DNA of 64,000 bases from a bacterium. Its GTDB lineage: Bacteria > Desulfobacterota > JAPLJL01. A program made the position numbers and the translations under genes. Under the pieces are notes generated by a model that had not been told where the DNA came from, did no database searches, and saw only the letters and a list, made by a program, of their open reading frames with translations. The stretch spans positions 26,611 to 90,610 of the forward strand of contig JAQTNV010000006.1 in the NCBI GenBank assembly GCA_028713675.1, in the 5' to 3' direction. Below, piece after piece: positions 27,355-36,290 of this stretch (its first letter is position 1; each line of letters begins with the position of its first letter).

Positions 27355-29160
27355 TCAATCAAACGCTTCCTCGTACATCGCGTCGATCATATCCTTGAAT
27401 TTCTGCGCGATCACCCGGCGCTTCAGCTTCAGGGTCGGGGTAACCTCGCCGTCCTCCAGGGTAAACTGGCGGGGCAGGACCTGAAATTTCTTGATCGTGG
27501 AGAAGGAAGGCAGTTCTTTGTTTTTCTCGTCGATTTCCTTCCGAATCAGCTCCTGAACCCTGGGCTCATTCACCAGCTCTCCCAGGGATTCGGACTTCAG
27601 CCCCTCCGTCCGGGCGAAGGTCTTGATCTCGTCCTCATTCAGGGTCAGGAGGGCGACCAGGTATTTCCGCCGGTCGCCGAAAACCATGGCTTCGCTGATC
27701 CATTTGGATACCTTGAGCAGGTTCTCGATATTCTGGGGCGCGACGTTCTTCCCGCCCGCGGTGATCAGGATATCCTTCTTGCGGTCGGTGATCCGAAGGA
27801 ACCCGTCCGAGTCGATCTCGCCCACGTCCCCGGTCCGGAACCAGCCGTCCGCGGTGAAAACCTGCCGGGTGAGTTCCGGGTCCCGGTAATATCCCTTGAA
27901 CACGTTACCGCCCCGGACCAGGATTTCCCCGTCCGGAGCGAGCTTGATCTGCACCCCGGGAAGCGGCGGCCCGACCGTTCCGAACTTCGTCCAGTCGGGC
28001 CGGTTAACGTTGGTGGGGGCCGAGGTTTCAGTCAAGCCGTAGCCCTCGAGGATCAGGATGCCCAGGGAATGGAAGAACTCGATGATTTCCTTGGAAATGG
28101 GGGCGGCCGCGGTGACAAAGAAACGGATCCTTCCCCCGAACCTCTGCCGGAGCTTTTCGAAAACCAGGCGGTCCGCCAGGGCGAACTGCCAGCGGAGCGG
28201 CAGCGGCATCTTCCGGTCCCGCAGGCGGTAAGGGCTGGCCTGGGCCCCGACCTCCCGGGCCCAGGCGAAGATGCTCCGGCGGACAGGGTTGGATTCCTCG
28301 ACAGATTTCATCACCGCGCCGTAAACCTTTTCGTAAACCCGGGGCACCCCGAGCACCATGGTCGGCTTCATCTCCTGCATATTTATCGCAAGCCGGTCGA
28401 ACGATTCCGCCAGGGCAATTACCACCCCCTGGCGGAGGCAGGTAAAGGTTCCGCCCATCCGTTCGTAAACGTGGCAGAAAGGAAGGAAAGAAAGCGTGCG
28501 GTCCCGTTCATTCAGGGAGATCACCTGTTGCAGGGAATGGGCGACAAAAAGAATGTTCCCGTGGGTGATCATCGCCCCTTTCGGGGGACCGGTGGTCCCG
28601 GAGGTGTAGACCAGGGAGGAAAGGCTCTCGGGCTCGATGGATTCAATCCGGCGATCCAGTTCCTGGGGATTTTTCAGCCGGAAGACCCGGCCCATTTCCT
28701 GGACCATGGAAAAGCTCAGGATCCCGGGATCGCCCTTCTGCCGGTATTCATCGAAAACAATGATTTTCTCCAGCTTCGGAAGGTCATTCCGGTGGGCCAG
28801 CACCTTGTCCAGCTGTTCCGGGGTGGAAACCACCGCCACGCGGGAATCGGAATTGGAAATAATATAGGCAACCTCGTCCGCCAGGAGACTCGGATAGATA
28901 GTAACGGTAACACCCCCGGCGGCCAGGATGCCGAAATCCGCATAAAGCCAGGTCTTCCGGTTCTCGGAAAGCAGGGATACGCAATCCCCTTTTCCAAGTC
29001 CCAGGGCCATAAGTCCATGGGCGAAAGTGCTGGCTTCCTCTCCGACCTCGGCCCAGGGAATTTCCCTCCATCTCCCGGCTTCCTTGTTGATCAAACAGGT
29101 CCGGTTTTCAAACCTCTGCACCCGTTTGAAAATCATCCCCGCCAGGTTGTCTTCTCTCAT
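27355..29160 (-). CDS. Long-chain acyl-CoA synthetase (AMP-forming)
   Basis: Activates a fatty or other carboxylic acid with ATP and CoA. The start at 29160 is chosen because GGAGG lies eight bases upstream; longer in-frame starts lack one. The 601 residues hold the P-loop SSLVYTSGTTGPPKGAMITH, the acyl-site block EGYGLTETSAPT, DGWFRTGDVGEIDSDGFLRI, the hinge TDRKKDILITAGGKNVAPQN, and the catalytic Lys region LKLKRRVIAQKFKDMID. The FadD15/long-chain type is indicated by the ENRKTWLYADFGILAAGGV block. Downstream on the same strand are an acyl-CoA dehydrogenase and the CaiB fusion. Confidence 0.94.
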   Translation of the reverse strand: MREDNLAGMIFKRVQRFENRTCLINKEAGRWREIPWAEVGEEASTFAHGLMALGLGKGDCVSLLSENRKTWLYADFGILAAGGVTVTIYPSLLADEVAYIISNSDSRVAVVSTPEQLDKVLAHRNDLPKLEKIIVFDEYRQKGDPGILSFSMVQEMGRVFRLKNPQELDRRIESIEPESLSSLVYTSGTTGPPKGAMITHGNILFVAHSLQQVISLNERDRTLSFLPFCHVYERMGGTFTCLRQGVVIALAESFDRLAINMQEMKPTMVLGVPRVYEKVYGAVMKSVEESNPVRRSIFAWAREVGAQASPYRLRDRKMPLPLRWQFALADRLVFEKLRQRFGGRIRFFVTAAAPISKEIIEFFHSLGILILEGYGLTETSAPTNVNRPDWTKFGTVGPPLPGVQIKLAPDGEILVRGGNVFKGYYRDPELTRQVFTADGWFRTGDVGEIDSDGFLRITDRKKDILITAGGKNVAPQNIENLLKVSKWISEAMVFGDRRKYLVALLTLNEDEIKTFARTEGLKSESLGELVNEPRVQELIRKEIDEKNKELPSFSTIKKFQVLPRQFTLEDGEVTPTLKLKRRVIAQKFKDMIDAMYEEAFD

Positions 29161-29250
29161 CCTTCCGGCCTCCATTTTCTGTTGGGGAAACATTGACGAT
29201 CTTAAAATCCCGGATTCGATAAGTCAAACCGCCCTTAAGATCGTCAGAGG

Positions 29251-29280
29251 TAGCCAAAATCACCTATTCAGGTATATAAT
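29251..29280 (+). promoter_or_regulatory. Candidate sigma-70 promoter of the dpp operon
   Basis: TATAAT at 29275-29280, preceded after 18 bases by TAGCCA (four of six matches to TTGACA). It lies about 45 bases before the dppB start. The -35 element is weak. Confidence 0.4.
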
Positions 29281-29323
29281 GTTGCTGCTATTAACAAGGG
29301 AAAGCCATAGATTTCAAATAATT

Positions 29324-30298
29324 ATGCTGAATTATCTGATTAAAAGGGTTCTTACCCTTATCCCCATTCTTCTGGGCATTACGGTGATTTCATTTCTGAT
29401 CCTGCATCTGACCCCGGGTGAACCGACTGACCTTCAGACCCAGCTGAATCCCAGGGCCACAGCCGAAGTCAGGGAAAGACTCAGGACCTTTTACGGCCTG
29501 GACCAGCCTCTGCACGTGCAATACCTGAACTGGCTGAAAAGGTTCGGCCGGCTGGATTTCGGGGAATCTTTCTCCACCGACCATCGCCCGGTCATTGATA
29601 AGATCGGGGAGCGCCTTCCCATCACCATCGGAATCAGCGGCCTGGCTCTGCTTTTAACCCTCCTCTTGGCCATACCCGCCGGACTGCTCTCGGCCTTGAA
29701 GCCGGGTTCTTTCTTTGACCGGGCCCTGACCTCATTTTCGTTTGTCGGTTTTGCCGCCCCGAGTTTCTTTGTCGCGCTGCTCCTCATTATCCTTTTCGGC
29801 TTGAAACTCGGCTGGCTGCCCATTTCCGGCATCCACTCAATCTTTTATTCCCAGCTTACCCCTTCCGCAAAGCTTCTTGACCTCACCCGCCACCTTTTGA
29901 TCCCGATTTTTGTCATCACCTTCGGCTCGGTGGCATTCTTCGCCCTCTTCCTCCGCGGTTCCTTCCTCGAGGTTTATCACCAGGATTTCATCACCACCGC
30001 CCGGGCCAAAGGGGTTCCGGAAAGAAACGTGGTGCTTCACCATACCCTGAGAAACGCCCTGCTGCCCCTGATCACCAACCTGGGGCTCTCGATCCCAGGC
30101 TTGATTGGAGGCAGCGTGATCTTGGAATCAATTTTTGCCATTCCGGGAATGGGACAGCTATTCTATACCAGCGTCATGGCCCGCGATTACCCCGTAATCA
30201 TGGGAATTCTGGTCATCGGGGCCATGCTCACGCTCCTGGGCAACCTGCTGGCGGATATGGGATACGCCCTGGCTGACCCCCGGATCCGAGCGAGGTGA
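29324..30298 (+). CDS. dppB: Dipeptide/oligopeptide ABC transporter permease, DppB type
   Basis: A 324-residue inner-membrane permease. The start at 29324 gives the usual N-terminus MLNYLIKRVLTLIPILLGIT; the frame is open further up but that part is not family-like. The DppB features are ISFLILHLTPGEPT, YGLDQPLHVQYLNWLKRFGR, and the EAA loop DFITTARAKGVPERNVVLHH. The last bases overlap the next gene (GTGA). It works with DppC, DppD and DppF in this locus. The genuine substrate may be peptides, nickel or glycosides. Confidence 0.92.
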   Translation: MLNYLIKRVLTLIPILLGITVISFLILHLTPGEPTDLQTQLNPRATAEVRERLRTFYGLDQPLHVQYLNWLKRFGRLDFGESFSTDHRPVIDKIGERLPITIGISGLALLLTLLLAIPAGLLSALKPGSFFDRALTSFSFVGFAAPSFFVALLLIILFGLKLGWLPISGIHSIFYSQLTPSAKLLDLTRHLLIPIFVITFGSVAFFALFLRGSFLEVYHQDFITTARAKGVPERNVVLHHTLRNALLPLITNLGLSIPGLIGGSVILESIFAIPGMGQLFYTSVMARDYPVIMGILVIGAMLTLLGNLLADMGYALADPRIRAR

Positions 30299-31080
30299 AC
30301 ATGGAAGACAAAAGGAAAAAACCTATCGGAGAACTCCTGCTGGAAGCGAGCCTGATCGATGAGCATCAGCTTAAGGCCGCCCTGGCCTACCAGCGCAAAT
30401 GGGGTGGACGGCTGGGAGCCAACCTGGTCACCCTGCGTTTTATCACCGAAGACAAACTTCTCCGGTTCTTGAGCTCCTATTTCAAGATTCCCTTCGTCAA
30501 TTTCGAGAAGATTTCCATCTCTCCGATGGTAATAAACTCCGTTCCCCTGGAGATGGCCAAGCAATACAATATCATCCCCCTGGCCATCCGCAGTGAGGGA
30601 GGCAAACAGTATATTTTCGTAGCCACCTCCGATCCCACCAACCTGGATGCCTTCGACGCGATTCAGTTTAAGACCGGGATGAAGGTCAAATCCGTTCTGG
30701 CCACCGACTCCGCCATCACCCTGGCCATCGGGCAGTATTACCAGCATGCCGGCTCCGCTCCGCCTGCCCCGCAGCCCCAGTTCTCCAAGAAGGAAGCCCT
30801 CCAGCTCGAAGAAGAAATCACCAAGGCGGGAAAAATTGATTTCATCGAACAGAACTCGCTCGGGACCAAACCCGCGGCCCCGGAAGTCGAGGAAGAAATG
30901 ATTATTTTCACCGGAGGGGAAGAACACCACCTGGCCATTGACACCGAGGGCGGCGGAGACCCCCTGGCGGAGGTCAAGGCCGACCCGGCTCAGCTGGCGG
31001 TCGCGCTTTCCGAGCTCCTACTCGAGAAAAAACTGATCACTCTCGAAGAACTCAAAAAGAAAATCAAACCGAAAGCCTGA
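30295..31080 (+). CDS. MshEN (GspE N-terminal) domain protein
   Basis: A 261-residue protein that starts with GTG overlapping the dppB stop, or ATG 30301. Residues 8-155 match the MshEN/T2SS E N-terminal domain: IGELLLEASLIDEHQLKAAL, then YFKIPFVNFEKISISPMVI and VATSDPTNLDAFDAIQFKTG. In other proteins this domain binds cyclic di-GMP. There is no ATPase domain. The tail has a low-complexity hinge and a second helical piece (LAVALSELLLEKKLITLEEL) similar to the start of another MshEN motif. Its position inside a transporter operon is odd. Confidence 0.85.
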   Translation: MNMEDKRKKPIGELLLEASLIDEHQLKAALAYQRKWGGRLGANLVTLRFITEDKLLRFLSSYFKIPFVNFEKISISPMVINSVPLEMAKQYNIIPLAIRSEGGKQYIFVATSDPTNLDAFDAIQFKTGMKVKSVLATDSAITLAIGQYYQHAGSAPPAPQPQFSKKEALQLEEEITKAGKIDFIEQNSLGTKPAAPEVEEEMIIFTGGEEHHLAIDTEGGGDPLAEVKADPAQLAVALSELLLEKKLITLEELKKKIKPKA

Positions 31081-31240
31081 GTTCCCAGCCCGCTCGGCCG
31101 ACATGATCTCTTCTTTCAAACAAGGTTGCGCATAACGGTTGTGGTTGCGCCCTGGCCGACAAGAGTTATCCGCTCGGGCAGGCCGCTCGTATCGTCATTC
31201 GTCAATCGCAAACATTTAAGCCCTTGAACCCCTTCCCTAA

Positions 31241-32059
31241 ATGAGAAAGCTGCTGCAAAATCCCCAGGCCCTGGCCGGGGGGGCAATTATTTTTTCCCTG
31301 GCCCTGGTCGCTCTCCTGGCTCCCTATATCTCGACCCATGATCCCGGCGATCCGAATCTCTGGGCCATCCTGCTGCCCCCTTCGTCCCACCACCTGCTCG
31401 GGACCGACGACCTCGGCCGGGATGTTTTCAGCCGAATGGTGTTTGGAAGCCGGATCTCCTTATTAGTCGGCCTGATCGCGGTCGGGATTTCCTCGCTCAT
31501 CGGGATCATCCTGGGTTCGATCTCCGGCTTTTACGGGAAGCATATCGATTCCATCATCATGCGCTTTGTGGATATCATGCTTTGCATCCCCACTTTCTTT
31601 TTGATCCTGGCGGTCATTGCCCTGATCGGACCAAGCATTTTCAATATCATGGTGGTAATCGGGGTAACCAGCTGGATGGGGGTAACCCGGCTGGTCCGCG
31701 CGGAATTTCTCTCCCTGCGGGAACGGGAATTCGTCCTGGCGGCCCGGGCGGCCGGGGCCAGAAACTACCGTCTGATCATCCGGCATATCCTGCCCCACGC
31801 CCTGACTCCCATCATGGTCGCCTTCACCCTGGGTTTGGGCGGGGCCATCTTCATTGAATCCGCCCTGAGTTTTTTAGGCATCGGGGTCCAGCCGCCCACC
31901 CCCAGCTGGGGAAATATCCTCACCGAAGGCAAGGACAATATCGACATCGCCTGGTGGCTTTCCGTCTTTCCCGGCCTGGCGATTCTCATCACGGTCCTGG
32001 GTTTTTACCTCCTGGCCGAGGGAATCCGGGAATTTTCAAATCCGCGTTTGAAGAAATGA
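31241..32059 (+). CDS. dppC: Dipeptide/oligopeptide ABC transporter permease, DppC type
   Basis: A 272-residue permease with the family's HLLGTDDLGRDVFSRMVFGS motif, LVGLIAVGISSLIGIILGSI, the EAA loop EFVLAARAAGARNYRLIIRH, and FIESALSFLGIGVQPPTPSW at the end of the membrane part. It forms the channel with DppB. A 160-base spacer of unremarkable sequence separates it from the MshEN gene. A separate promoter cannot be excluded. Confidence 0.93.
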   Translation: MRKLLQNPQALAGGAIIFSLALVALLAPYISTHDPGDPNLWAILLPPSSHHLLGTDDLGRDVFSRMVFGSRISLLVGLIAVGISSLIGIILGSISGFYGKHIDSIIMRFVDIMLCIPTFFLILAVIALIGPSIFNIMVVIGVTSWMGVTRLVRAEFLSLREREFVLAARAAGARNYRLIIRHILPHALTPIMVAFTLGLGGAIFIESALSFLGIGVQPPTPSWGNILTEGKDNIDIAWWLSVFPGLAILITVLGFYLLAEGIREFSNPRLKK

Positions 32060-32093
32060 TTTTGAGAAACATTTTCTATTTGTCATCATTAAC

Positions 32094-32178
32094 GTCATTC
32101 CTGCGGAAGCAGGAATCCAGTTTCTTTCTGGATCCCCGCTGGAGTTTATCCTGAGCGAAGCCGAAGGGCGGGGATGAC
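32094..32178. repeat. GTCATTCC..GGGATGAC composite inverted repeat between dppC and dppD
   Basis: GTCATTCCTGCGGAAGCAGG with AATCCAG, then TCTGGATCCCCGCTGGAG, TTTATCCTGAGCGAAGCCGA and a closing GGGGATGAC. This is the same family as 17667 and 27238. It sits within a transporter operon. Confidence 0.75.
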
Positions 32179-32242
32179 TGATAAACAAAACGGATGCAAC
32201 CCTTTAACCGATGACGAAACGAGCCGCGCAACCGAATGACGT

Positions 32243-33226
32243 ATGACTAATCCTTTACTTAAGGTTGATAATCTCCAGACCCACTTCTTCACCCCCGAGG
32301 GGGTGATCCGGGCCGCGGATGGGATTTCCTTTGAGCTCTTCCCCGGGGAGACCCTGGGCCTGGTGGGCGAGTCCGGATCCGGAAAAACCGTCACCGCCCT
32401 TTCCATCCTGCGCCTGGTCCCCCCGCCGGGCCGGATTGTCGGCGGCCGGATTGAATTCGCCGGGCGGGATATTCTGCAGCTTAACCCTTCCGAGCTCCGA
32501 AAGATCCGGGGGGACCGGATCGCCATGGTCTTCCAGGAGCCGATGAGCGCCCTCAATCCCGTCCTGACCGTGGGGAACCAGGTCCTGGAATCGGTCCTCC
32601 TCCACCAGAAAACATCCCGCCGGGAAGGACGGGACAAAACCGTGGAGCTCTTCAAGCTCGTCGGGATTCCTTCCCCGGAAATGAGGTTTAAAGCCTATCC
32701 CCACCAGCTTTCCGGGGGGATGCGCCAGCGGGTAATGCTGGCCATGGCGCTGGCGGGAAAACCCGATCTGCTCCTCGCCGACGAGCCCACCACCGCCCTT
32801 GACGTGACCATCCAGGCCCAGGTCCTCAATCTGCTGGACGAGCTGAAAAAAACCCTGGGCATGGCGGTTCTTTTTATCACCCATGACCTGGGAATAATCG
32901 CCGAGCATGCCGACCGGGTCGCCATCTGCTACGCGGGCAAGATCGTCGAGATGGCCCCGGTCCGGGAGCTTTTTTCCCGGCCGGCCCACCCCTACGCCCA
33001 AGGCCTCCTAAACTCCATCCCGAAATTCTCTTCCGGGAAAAAGGATCTGAAGCTCACCGCCCTCCCCGGCACCGTGCCCGACCTGAAGCATCTGCCCCCC
33101 GGCTGCCGTTTCGAGCCCCGCTGCCCCCGCTCCCGGCCCGCCTGCCGTGAATACGACGGGGAATTAAAAACCATGCGGGCCGGGCATCTGGCCGCGTGCA
33201 TCAATCCACTCAATCCAGGGGAGTAG
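32243..33226 (+). CDS. dppD: Dipeptide/oligopeptide ABC transporter ATPase, DppD type
   Basis: A 327-residue ATPase. Walker [16 protein letters not shown]-loop [18 protein letters not shown], signature [15 protein letters not shown], Walker [17 protein letters not shown], switch His [15 protein letters not shown]. The C-terminal oligopeptide/HPY extension has [15 protein letters not shown], whose Cys residues may hold an iron-sulfur cluster as in some Dpp ATPases. It is followed 41 bases later by dppF. Confidence 0.94.
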   Translation: MTNPLLKVDNLQTHFFTPEGVIRAADGISFELFPGETLGLVGESGSGKTVTALSILRLVPPPGRIVGGRIEFAGRDILQLNPSELRKIRGDRIAMVFQEPMSALNPVLTVGNQVLESVLLHQKTSRREGRDKTVELFKLVGIPSPEMRFKAYPHQLSGGMRQRVMLAMALAGKPDLLLADEPTTALDVTIQAQVLNLLDELKKTLGMAVLFITHDLGIIAEHADRVAICYAGKIVEMAPVRELFSRPAHPYAQGLLNSIPKFSSGKKDLKLTALPGTVPDLKHLPPGCRFEPRCPRSRPACREYDGELKTMRAGHLAACINPLNPGE

Positions 33227-33262
33227 CAAGTAGCAGATAACAAGTAGCAAGAGACAAGTGAA
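33224..33262. repeat. AGTAGCAAGTAGCAGATAAC echo repeat
   Basis: Units of AGTAGCA / AAGTAGCAAG / AGACAAGT fill the space between the dppD stop and the dppF start. A related GTAGCAAGTAGCCAGTAAC array lies at 37795-37830. Confidence 0.65.
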
Positions 33263-33267
33263 AACCA

Positions 33268-34251
33268 ATGCTCAAGGAAAATATCGACAATAACCTACTC
33301 GAAGTCCGAAACCTGAAAAAGTATTTTCCGGTCCAGACCAGCTTCTTTTCCAGCAGCCGGGAACTGGTCCACGCGGTCGACGGGGTGAGTTTCGGGATCA
33401 AACCGGGAGAGACCCTGGGCCTGGCGGGGGAATCGGGCTGCGGCAAGTCCACCCTGGCCCGGCTGATCCTCCGGCTGGTCGAGCCCGATTCCGGGGAAAT
33501 CATATTTGCCGGGGAAGACTTTTTAAAAAAACGGGGCCAAGAGCTCCGCCGGCTCCGGAGAAAAATCCAGATTGTTTTTCAGGACCCGCAATCCTCCCTG
33601 AACCCGAGAATGAAAGCCGGGGAGATCATCAGCGAGCCCATCCAGATCCACTCCCTGGCCCCTTCCCGCGCGGCCCGGAAGGAAATAGTCATCGAATTGC
33701 TCCGGCAGGTGGGACTGCCGCCCGATTCCTATTCCCGCTACCCACATGAATTCTCCGGGGGCCAGCGCCAGAGGATCGGCATCGCCCGGGCCCTGGCCCT
33801 GAACCCCGAGCTCATCGTGGCTGACGAACCGGTGTCCTCCCTCGATGTTTCCATCCAGGCCCAGATCCTGAACCTCTTTTCCGATCTCAAAACCCGGAAG
33901 AATCTGACTTACCTTTTCATCTCCCATGATCTCCGGGTCCTCTCCTGGATTTCCGACCGGATCGCGGTGATGTACCTCGGAGAAATGACGGAAATCGCCC
34001 CCACTCAGGAACTGATTAATAAGCCCCTCCATCCCTACACCCAGGCCTTGTTCGCCGCCGTCCCCATTCCCGACCCGGCCACCCAGAGGAAAAAACTGCT
34101 CGTGCCCGGTGAACCGCCGAGCCCGATCCATCCCCCCTCCGGCTGCCGCTTCCATCCCCGCTGCCCCTTTGTCTTTGCCCCCTGCAAGGATACCCCTCCG
34201 CCGCTGAAGCCGGCGGGGAACGACCGCCTGGTCAGCTGCCATCTCTATTAA
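33268..34251 (+). CDS. dppF: Dipeptide/oligopeptide ABC transporter ATPase, DppF type
   Basis: A 327-residue ATPase. Walker A LAGESGCGKSTLARLI, Q-loop VFQDPQSSLNPRM, signature FSGGQRQRIGIARALAL, Walker B LIVADEPVSSLDVSIQ, switch His LFISHDLRVLSWISD, and the HPY-type tail GCRFHPRCPFVFAPC. It closes the dppBCDF set. No periplasmic binding protein (DppA/OppA) gene is found in the window. Confidence 0.94.
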   Translation: MLKENIDNNLLEVRNLKKYFPVQTSFFSSSRELVHAVDGVSFGIKPGETLGLAGESGCGKSTLARLILRLVEPDSGEIIFAGEDFLKKRGQELRRLRRKIQIVFQDPQSSLNPRMKAGEIISEPIQIHSLAPSRAARKEIVIELLRQVGLPPDSYSRYPHEFSGGQRQRIGIARALALNPELIVADEPVSSLDVSIQAQILNLFSDLKTRKNLTYLFISHDLRVLSWISDRIAVMYLGEMTEIAPTQELINKPLHPYTQALFAAVPIPDPATQRKKLLVPGEPPSPIHPPSGCRFHPRCPFVFAPCKDTPPPLKPAGNDRLVSCHLY

Positions 34252-34265
34252 TCAATATGGCGCAG

Positions 34266-34330
34266 CCTCCGGCCCGTTAGGGTCTACCCTCCGGCCTGTA
34301 AGCCCTCCGGGCTGGAAGCGGGCCCGGAGG
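34266..34330. repeat. CCTCCGGCCCG-type palindromic repeat
   Basis: CCTCCGGCCCGTTAGGG, TACCCTCCGGCCTG, AGCCCTCCGGGCT and GCGGGCCCGGAGG form overlapping hairpins after dppF. A compact related copy sits inside the cysS coding region at 45410-45441. No T-run follows. Confidence 0.65.
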
Positions 34331-34415
34331 GGGGGCAAAGGGCAGAAACCCAGAGAAAAAACACCATTCCGGCAATCCTTTGAAAATTCGGCCGGTTTGA
34401 TCGAAAATATCATCC

Positions 34416-35528
34416 ATGATTCCGAAGATGATGAATCAACTCGAAAAGCCGCTGGCGGAATTCATCACGCGGGAGCTCGAACCCCGCTGGGATGATCTCA
34501 ACCGCCGCAACGATGAAATCCTCCGGGAAATCCTGAAAGCTTCCGCCCCGCTGGGTCTTTCCCTGGCCATCGTCCCGGAGGAACTCTCCGGGTCCGGGTT
34601 TCCTCCCCAGTCGGCCGCTTACATCCTGGAGGAACTGGCCGCTTCGGCGCCGGCCTTCGCGACCATCATGGGTCTGCATTATTCGGGCCTGGCCCTGATT
34701 CTGTCCCTTCCCGACCCCGGCCAGAAGCGGCAGATTCTTGCCCCCCTGGCCGGTGCCGGAGACAATCCCCGGCTTCTTTCCCCCGCCCTTTGGGAGGACC
34801 CGGCTCCCCGCGATCTTCATGATTTACCCGCTTCGCTTTCCACCCGGCTGGAACACAACTTGATAACCGGCGGTAAAAACCATGTGGTTTTCGGAGAATA
34901 TACCCAGGGGCTGCTCGGCCTGGCCCGGGACCGGGAAGAGGAGTTATCCTGGGTCCTCTTCTCCCCCAGGAACCCAAATTTGAAAGTCCGGAACCTTCCC
35001 GAACCGGTGGGGCTCCGGCTCTGCCCTTTCGCCCACCTCGAGTTCGATAAAATTCCGGCCGCGGCCTCCTGGCCGGCCAATCCCCTTGATTACCTGATCT
35101 CGGTCGATGGTTTTGAGGCCGCGATCGCGGTGGGAATCGCCCAGGGCGCTTTCAACCGGACCTTGGAAAATGCCCTGGAGCGTTACCAGGGCGGAAAAAC
35201 GATCTGCGATCAGGAACCCGTCCGGGGAATCCTGGCCGACCGGGGCATCGCGATCGAAGCCGCCCGGGCCCTGGCCTACCGGAGCGTCAGCTGGGGCTGG
35301 GATCAGCACGCGCCGGAAACCGAAATCGGGGCTTCCGCCTTCGCCACCGAGCTGGCTCCCAAAATCGTGCTGGACTGCATCCAGATCCTGGGCCGATACG
35401 GATACATGGAGGATCCCCGGCTGGAAAGATTCTACCGCGACGCCAAGACTTACGAGCTCATAATCGCGCGTGCCGGCCTGAGAAAATCCTGGTATATCAC
35501 CGGGATGATCGCCGGGAGCCGGGGTTAA
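34416..35528 (+). CDS. Divergent acyl-CoA dehydrogenase-like protein
   Basis: A 370-residue protein with the acyl-CoA dehydrogenase helical layout: N-terminal helices with LGLSLAIVPEELSGSGFPPQ, AAYILEELAASAPAFATIM, a middle beta domain, and the C-terminal helical block KIVLDCIQILGRYGYMEDP followed by LERFYRDAKTYELIIARAG. The Tyr-Glu of the catalytic YEG motif is kept (TYEL), but the LTEPxxGSD flavin/substrate motif is replaced (LLSPALWEDPAPRD). It may be an enzyme of altered chemistry or a non-catalytic partner. It stands alone after the dpp operon. ATG 34428 is an alternative start. Confidence 0.8.
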   Translation: MIPKMMNQLEKPLAEFITRELEPRWDDLNRRNDEILREILKASAPLGLSLAIVPEELSGSGFPPQSAAYILEELAASAPAFATIMGLHYSGLALILSLPDPGQKRQILAPLAGAGDNPRLLSPALWEDPAPRDLHDLPASLSTRLEHNLITGGKNHVVFGEYTQGLLGLARDREEELSWVLFSPRNPNLKVRNLPEPVGLRLCPFAHLEFDKIPAAASWPANPLDYLISVDGFEAAIAVGIAQGAFNRTLENALERYQGGKTICDQEPVRGILADRGIAIEAARALAYRSVSWGWDQHAPETEIGASAFATELAPKIVLDCIQILGRYGYMEDPRLERFYRDAKTYELIIARAGLRKSWYITGMIAGSRG

Positions 35529-35550
35529 GAATTGAATACATCTTTCCAAC

Positions 35551-35627
35551 GTCATGCGGGGATGCTGAGCGACGTAGTCCCGCCGAAAGCGGGACCGCGC
35601 CCTTGACAATATCCGGCTCGCCGTGAC
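35551..35627. repeat. Diverged GTCATGC..GTGAC repeat
   Basis: GTCATGCGGGGATGCTGAGC, GTAGTCCCGCCGAAAGCGGGAC and a closing CTCGCCGTGAC. It resembles the GTCATTCC elements in ends and placement but has a different interior. Confidence 0.5.
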
Positions 35628-35638
35628 AAAAGTTAGAA

Positions 35639-36229
35639 ATGCCCATCCAGAAAATTTACTGCAACAGCTGCGGGGAAAAGGTTGAGCCCCTGATCGCCTT
35701 AAACACCAAGGGCGAGGAAACAAATTTCTGCATCAACTGCGGGCTGCCCCTGGAAGACAGCGGTTCCGAAGAATCCTACCAGCTTGAGCACGTGGTGATC
35801 GCCGAGGATTCTCCCCTGATCCAACAAATCATTTCCGACGTTCTGGTGGGACAGGGTTTTGCCCGAATGCTTTCCACCTGCGTCAGCGGGGAAGAAATGA
35901 TCGCGCGGCTGACCAATCTCTTCGCCCACGGCCGGACCCCGGACCTGATCATCCTGGATGTCAACATGTCCGGAATGAGCGGAATCGATTGCGCCGTCAG
36001 CATCCGCGCCCTGGAACAGGGAATGTCCACCCAGGAACCGATCCCCATCCTGTTTTTTACCTCCGAGGAATGCGACGCCAAGTTCAAAAATACCCTGCGC
36101 AGCCTGAGTCCGGCCATGTACGTGAACAAGGGATTGGATTCTTCCCCCCTCTTGCTGGGAAAACGTTTTCAGACCGTGATCACCAAGCTTTTGGAATTGC
36201 GGAGCAAAATGATTAATTCCAAGAAATAA
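35639..36229 (+). CDS. Zinc-ribbon response-regulator receiver protein
   Basis: A 196-residue protein: an N-terminal zinc ribbon (YCNSCGEKVE ... FCINCGLPLE, Cys in two CxxC pairs, residues 8-40) followed by a receiver domain (about 50-190). The receiver has acidic residues EDS, phospho-acceptor Asp in LIILDVNMSGMSGID, Thr/Ser in FFTSEE and a Lys in YVNKGLD. No DNA-binding output domain is present, so it probably signals by protein contact. No histidine kinase is found nearby. The combination is unusual. Confidence 0.85.
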   Translation: MPIQKIYCNSCGEKVEPLIALNTKGEETNFCINCGLPLEDSGSEESYQLEHVVIAEDSPLIQQIISDVLVGQGFARMLSTCVSGEEMIARLTNLFAHGRTPDLIILDVNMSGMSGIDCAVSIRALEQGMSTQEPIPILFFTSEECDAKFKNTLRSLSPAMYVNKGLDSSPLLLGKRFQTVITKLLELRSKMINSKK

Positions 36230-36290
36230 TTTTGACGTAATTGCCCGGGACAATCAGGAAAGCAAATAATTTATCGTCAAGGAGAAAAAA

